Below, in pieces: positions 29,285 to 33,053 of a stretch of DNA of 33,053 nucleotides. Source of the stretch: Oceanospirillum sediminis (GTDB lineage: Bacteria; Pseudomonadota; Gammaproteobacteria; Pseudomonadales; Halomonadaceae). The stretch covers positions 1 to 33,053 of the forward strand of contig NZ_JACJFM010000052.1 in the NCBI RefSeq assembly GCF_014164585.1, in the 5' to 3' direction. The notes below the pieces were generated by a model, which saw only the letters and a program-made list of their open reading frames with translations, had not been told where the DNA came from and did not search any database. Every line of letters starts with the position of its first letter. Within the stretch, counting starts at the first letter, position 1. The position numbers were made by a program, and so were the translations under genes.

Positions 29285-30889
29285 TTATGATTCTTCCCCG
29301 GAGTCATCCTCTTCAGCCGCCACACCCAGCACCCGCATAGCATTCAGCCGCATCAGGCTGGCGGGCAGTTGTCTGGCTTCCAGTTCTTCCGCTTCCCGTT
29401 GTTGCTGGTCGAATACTTCCAGATAGTCTTTGCCCATCAGAGCCATTTCGTCTTCGTAGGTGCTTAGCCCGGCTTCGATCCGCATAATGGCTTCTTTGGT
29501 TTCTTTCAGACCGTCGATGGCCAGTCGGCCCGAGCCGATCCAGCGGCAGCGGGTCCAGGCATTCGTTGCCTGATAAAAGTCGCGGGTGACACCTTTGGGC
29601 ATGGATACCAGATTGCGGAACAGGAGTTCTTCCAGTACCAGCCGGAAGATGATGGTGGCTTTGCGGGCGGCGATGATTTTTCGTCGGCCCATAAAGTAGC
29701 GCCAGTTTTCGCCCAGGCTGGCCCGTGCCGCACTGTAGCTGATCTGTTTAAAGTCTTTGGCCAGGGTTTCATACGGCAGGTTCAGACCAGCGGCCAGCCA
29801 GCGCAGTACCGAGCCTTCCAGATCCACATAGCCGTTATCGGCATTGCCAGAGGTTTGCAGGTTAAGGCGTTCACCGCCGATCAGGTGCGGCACCCTTACG
29901 CCATTCATGGTGATGTCCAGTTCTTTATGGTAGTCGTTGACCACGCCCATATAATTGAGCAGTTGTTCCCCTTCAACCTGTCCGCCCATCAGGCCCATTA
30001 CCATATCGGGCGGCATTTCACTTTCGATGGTGGCGGCATACATGGCATTCACAATAAAGTTCTGCAGTTTGGTGTGCTGCATTTTCGGCAGGATCTGCAT
30101 CTGTTCCAGCACAGTCAGAAACTGGTTAGCGCCTCGGGTCTGGCCGTCTTCTGTGGGTTCAAAGATATGCACAAACTTGGGCCGACGATGACGGGTTTCC
30201 CGGCTCACGTATTGCCATGTACTGCCCAGGCCATTGCCAAGCCCGAAATCCAGATCTCCCGGACTACGAACGTGATAGCCCACTGCAGCACCGTGTCGGT
30301 TAATGGCGACACCGGCTTTCAGGCTGCGGGTATCCGCTTTGCCATCCGGGTTACAGACCCGTTTCGGGGTGATGGATTTAATGGCAGTTTTGATCAGTGA
30401 TCCCGGCCGGTCGATCCATTCTGCGGCAAACATGTCTTCCCCCACTCGGGTATGCACCGCGACTCCTTCCCGAATCATCATGGTAAAGGTGCGCTTGCGT
30501 TCGGCATCCAGATAACAGCCGGTGGGGTCTTCTGCTATCTCATGCCAGGCGGCTTCGACTTCCCGCGCGAATGCGGCGGCTTCTTCCTGACTAATGCCCA
30601 GCACCTTGTAGTCTGGTTTGTAGCACAACCGGAACAGGTCCCCGACAATATTGTCCACGTGCAGCTGTACGCCGTTGCTGGCAAAGGCGTTGTTTCGCAC
30701 CACGTCTTCCGCACGGGCGTTGCCCAGGTTCAGGCTGGGCAACAGGGCGGCATCGACCGTTTTAAGGCCGGGCTGCCAGTGGCTCAGCTGTCCGCCAAAT
30801 CCGGCACCGGCTCCCTGATAATTCATGGTCGGGCGCATAGGCTGGCCTGCGGCATCCAGAATGGCCGGTGCCGGTGTGGCTGTTTGCAT
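29285..30889 (-). CDS. Portal protein (lambda gpB-like)
   Basis: A 534-residue portal, matching lambda gpB (533 residues). Family marks include NYQGAGAGFGGQLSHWQP near the start, ARAEDVVRNNAFASNGVQ, and AAGLNLPYETLAKDFKQISY. It forms the dodecameric vertex ring used by the terminase and connector. The acidic C-terminus (EEDDSGEES) is short. Block A separates it from the protease gene, which follows directly in lambda. Confidence 0.95.
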   Translation of the reverse strand: MQTATPAPAILDAAGQPMRPTMNYQGAGAGFGGQLSHWQPGLKTVDAALLPSLNLGNARAEDVVRNNAFASNGVQLHVDNIVGDLFRLCYKPDYKVLGISQEEAAAFAREVEAAWHEIAEDPTGCYLDAERKRTFTMMIREGVAVHTRVGEDMFAAEWIDRPGSLIKTAIKSITPKRVCNPDGKADTRSLKAGVAINRHGAAVGYHVRSPGDLDFGLGNGLGSTWQYVSRETRHRRPKFVHIFEPTEDGQTRGANQFLTVLEQMQILPKMQHTKLQNFIVNAMYAATIESEMPPDMVMGLMGGQVEGEQLLNYMGVVNDYHKELDITMNGVRVPHLIGGERLNLQTSGNADNGYVDLEGSVLRWLAAGLNLPYETLAKDFKQISYSAARASLGENWRYFMGRRKIIAARKATIIFRLVLEELLFRNLVSMPKGVTRDFYQATNAWTRCRWIGSGRLAIDGLKETKEAIMRIEAGLSTYEDEMALMGKDYLEVFDQQQREAEELEARQLPASLMRLNAMRVLGVAAEEDDSGEES

Positions 30890-30939
30890 GGTGATGTCCT
30901 GCGGTTATTTAAGTGATGTAAGGAGGTACTGAAAAGCGA

Positions 30940-31143
30940 TCAGAAGCGGAACCGAAACGCTCTGCGCCGTTGCTGGTAAGACAGTTCACTTTCCAGCTGG
31001 CTGATATAGCGTTGTAGCTCTGCCCGGTTGGCCGGGGTGTAATCCACCTTACGGCCATTTTTCTGGATGCTGACAACGGCTTTGCCGGTCAACAGGGTGT
31101 GATAGGCACTGCGGGCTTCGTCTAACTGTTGCTGTGTGGCCAT
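30940..31143 (-). CDS. gpW-like head-tail joining protein
   Basis: A 67-residue protein of the lambda gpW family (lambda gpW is 68 residues), with LDEARSAYHTLLTGK, VVSIQKNGRKVDYTPANR and a basic C-terminus. gpW closes the connector below the portal. It lies between terminase and portal as in lambda. Confidence 0.9.
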   Translation of the reverse strand: MATQQQLDEARSAYHTLLTGKAVVSIQKNGRKVDYTPANRAELQRYISQLESELSYQQRRRAFRFRF

Positions 31144-31163
31144 AACGTTTTTTAACCTCTGTC

Positions 31164-33008
31164 TTAATCTTTGCCACGCATCATGCGGCCCAGTTCTGCC
31201 AGTGTTCTGGCTTTGCCTGATGGGTTGTTTTCTGTGGGTTCCGGCTCAGGTTGTTCGTTGCGGGTACTGGTTCTGGGCTTCAGGGTGCGTGGTCTTCTGG
31301 GTTGGCTGTCTGCCGGTTTGTGCTCTGTGGATTCAGCATCAGTCGTTTGAGCTGCTGCCTGACGATCCACCGCGTCTGGCCCTGCCGGTGTCTCTGCCCT
31401 TCTCTCTGGTGATGCCCGGCGGTTTTCTGGTTCAGGCTCATCCTGCCCCGGATAGTGATCCACCATCGCAATCACGTCCTGTGCTTCTGCCGCTAACAGA
31501 TCCACCTGCAGTACGGTGTGTTCTTTGTGATCCCACCAGGTGGCTTTTTTCATCTGCAGCTTTTCTACCCGAGCCGCATGGTCGCAGTACACTTCGCAAT
31601 CCCAGGCTTCAATGGCTTTACCGGCCTTAGGCTGCCAGATCAGTTGATTACGTTGTTTACCCGGTGCTTTCACCTCGCCGGTCATCTGCTCGAAGTAATC
31701 CGCCCGGACACCCTGATAAATATGCATCCGGTTAGGGCCGTTGCCCTGCAGTTTCAGCCGTGAGGCTAAGCCGTCTTTAATCAACTGAGTACCTACCCGC
31801 CAGAGCTTCAGGCCCAGTTTGTCGGCCTTACTGCGGTTAACACTCAGGTCATTAGAACGAGGCACCGCCACTGGCAGAGCATCTGCAGACTGCGCCCCTT
31901 TAATGGCCATCAGGTTGACGCCTTTGTTCTCGCGGGTTCTAACATAGTGGTATGTCGCCCCCTGAGTCACACCGTCACTGGTATCCAGGCTGGCGGCAGT
32001 GATGTTAAGAATGGCGCCGCTTTCGTGCTGATAACCGCCGAACAACATCCGATCCAGCTCTATCCAGCAGGGGTCATTGATGTCATTAATATCCCGGTGT
32101 GCCCAGATCTCGCCCCAGTAAATCAGCCAGGATTCATTGCCCCTGCCATAAGCCCGGATGATGATGGCGATTCGATCACGCTGAATATCAATCCCGGCAA
32201 TCAGAATCAGCCCGGCCAGCGGGATCAGCAGTTCCTGATAGTCTTCGGCCTTCTCGCGCAGTTCGTCGGCGGTGACGTTATCGTCTTTGTATTCGTAAGC
32301 CTCGCCCAGTTTCTGGTTGATAAACTTACGCATCAGAGTGTCATCACCCTGCTTCTGGGCATGCACCGCCGCCAGATAATCTTCCACCACCTTGCCCAGC
32401 GACGTACCGGGAATGCAGACATACAGCTCATTCAGGCCGATAAACCCCACCCGGTTGCCGGTTTTGGCGGTGGGTGTCCAGCCGCAGAGTTTGTCACCGG
32501 CTTCATACGCCTGATAACAGGTGTTGCGGATGTTCTCCTGTCGCTGCCAGTCGTCCCATTCGGTGCCGCATTCCGGGCAGATATAAACCGCAGAGGAAGG
32601 ATCGGCCCGGCCAAAAACCGGATGATTTTCTGTGCCGCTGGCAGTATCCCAGACGACGTTATCGAACTTGAGCACATGGCTCAGGCCACACTCATGACAG
32701 ACCACCGGCAGTACGCGCTGATCGGTTTGTTCCAGTCGCTTTTCTGTTTTCGACAGGCCTTTAACTGCCGGTGTACCGCCCACAATCAGCTTAGAACCGA
32801 CATAACGTTTCAGGCGTTCTTCCAGCAGGCCGATGGCATCGCCCTGATCCGCCACGTTATCAGCGGTATCGTCGGGTTCTTCAACAATGGCCAGGCCAAC
32901 TTTGGAAGTGGATTTCACATTACCGGGAGAGTTAGAGCCGACCAGTTTTAAGAAACCGCCATCGTAACTATTCAGCTGCCCGGTCAAAGATATCTGGCAG
33001 CTGCCCAC
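31164..33008 (-). CDS. Large terminase subunit (lambda gpA-like), N-terminal part missing
   Basis: An open frame of 614 residues from GTG 33008. It begins abruptly just before GGFLKLVGSNSPGNVKST and the Walker B-like LAIVEEPDD (residues about 40 to 48). About 170 to 190 N-terminal residues with the Walker A loop expected of gpA are absent. A zinc-finger-like pair (CHECG and CPECG), a nuclease-domain start (IAGIDIQRDRI) and KAIEAWDCEVY are intact. The last 110 residues are a disordered P/E/R-rich extension. An in-frame TAA lies at 33023-33021, so the gene does not simply continue past the window. Confidence 0.85.
   Translation of the reverse strand: MGSCQISLTGQLNSYDGGFLKLVGSNSPGNVKSTSKVGLAIVEEPDDTADNVADQGDAIGLLEERLKRYVGSKLIVGGTPAVKGLSKTEKRLEQTDQRVLPVVCHECGLSHVLKFDNVVWDTASGTENHPVFGRADPSSAVYICPECGTEWDDWQRQENIRNTCYQAYEAGDKLCGWTPTAKTGNRVGFIGLNELYVCIPGTSLGKVVEDYLAAVHAQKQGDDTLMRKFINQKLGEAYEYKDDNVTADELREKAEDYQELLIPLAGLILIAGIDIQRDRIAIIIRAYGRGNESWLIYWGEIWAHRDINDINDPCWIELDRMLFGGYQHESGAILNITAASLDTSDGVTQGATYHYVRTRENKGVNLMAIKGAQSADALPVAVPRSNDLSVNRSKADKLGLKLWRVGTQLIKDGLASRLKLQGNGPNRMHIYQGVRADYFEQMTGEVKAPGKQRNQLIWQPKAGKAIEAWDCEVYCDHAARVEKLQMKKATWWDHKEHTVLQVDLLAAEAQDVIAMVDHYPGQDEPEPENRRASPERRAETPAGPDAVDRQAAAQTTDAESTEHKPADSQPRRPRTLKPRTSTRNEQPEPEPTENNPSGKARTLAELGRMMRGKD
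32973..33006 (-). repeat. 9-bp direct repeat at the terminase break
   Basis: CAGCTGCCC occurs at 32973-32981 and 32998-33006 on the plus strand, 25 bases apart, exactly where recognisable terminase sequence begins. Each repeat contains the palindrome CAGCTG, and the outer copy is part of a GGCAGCTGCC palindrome. Confidence 0.6.
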
Positions 33009-33053
33009 AAAATAACAGGGTTAAGGCATTACTTGCTGATACCGATTGTTTAC

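Noticed and set aside
29094-29426. 110-codon plus-strand frame at the portal end
   Set aside because: Its second half is antisense to the portal gene and its first half has no recognisable family or ribosome site.
31947-32951. 334-codon plus-strand frame opposite the terminase
   Set aside because: It is antisense to a clearly conserved protein and arises from codon bias of the real gene. The frames at 22040-22900 and 19420-19974 are similar shadows.
32968-33053. Simple frameshift restoring the terminase N-terminus from the second frame
   Set aside because: The second frame is open to the edge, but its residues (LFCGQLPDIFDRAAE) do not resemble the sequence that precedes Walker B in gpA proteins.

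Overview
This window is most of the late (structural) region of a tailed-phage genome, almost certainly a prophage in a gammaproteobacterium. I infer the host group from the family content and the type II toxin-antitoxin families; the sequence alone does not name a genus. Nearly all genes are on the minus strand, so the phage gene order reads from right to left. The head module (about 33.0 to 20.5 kb) is lambda-like: large terminase, gpW-like joining protein, portal, S49 protease with an internal scaffold start, decoration protein, major capsid, two small head or connector proteins and a gpZ-like protein. The tail module (20.5 to 10.7 kb and 5.6 to 0.45 kb) is P2-like and contractile: V, W, J, I, H-type fibre genes, sheath FI, tube FII, E with its E+E' frameshift, tape measure T, U, X and D. 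The phage is therefore a lambda-head / P2-tail myovirus. No lysis genes, integrase, repressor or small terminase are visible.

Two blocks of accessory genes interrupt the late operon. Block A (about 29.28 to 24.85 kb, between portal and protease) carries an AAA ATPase overlapping a PD-(D/E)xK-like nuclease, a KilA-N antirepressor, a TumE-type toxin with its HTH partner, and a 52-residue basic small protein. Block B (about 10.65 to 5.6 kb, between the tail chaperone and tape measure) carries a HI1419/HI1420-type toxin-antitoxin pair, a BRO-N protein, a HEPN-like protein, a P22_AR-type antirepressor, BrnT/BrnA, an orphan HigA with a HigB stump, and two small membrane proteins. The accessory genes are more AT-rich, have their own promoters and operator-like palindromes, and are separated by strong terminators.

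The most interesting structure is not a protein. Both antirepressor genes are preceded by related leaders of about 250 bases. Each leader has a promoter with a dyad over the -10, a short transcript with a GAGG...CCUC hairpin, and an intrinsic terminator. Further down lie a UUCG hairpin, a 7-base target, an anti-Shine-Dalgarno CCUCCU and the ribosome binding site. The hairpin loop in each copy is complementary to the target in the same copy (TGAGAAC/GTTCTCA in one, TCGAAAC/GTTTCGA in the other), so three base pairs have changed together. A second near-copy of the loop sequence lies just before the ribosome binding site and has changed the same way. This is the layout expected of a C4-type antisense RNA controlling an antirepressor, as in phages P1 and P7, here in two diverged and probably mutually orthogonal copies.

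At the left end (1 to 454) are the end of a plus-strand gene, a terminator, and three direct repeats 68 to 70 bp apart that may mark an attachment or integrase-binding region. At the right end the terminase gene opens abruptly with no ATPase P-loop and stops in all frames upstream, which suggests the gene is interrupted near the window edge.
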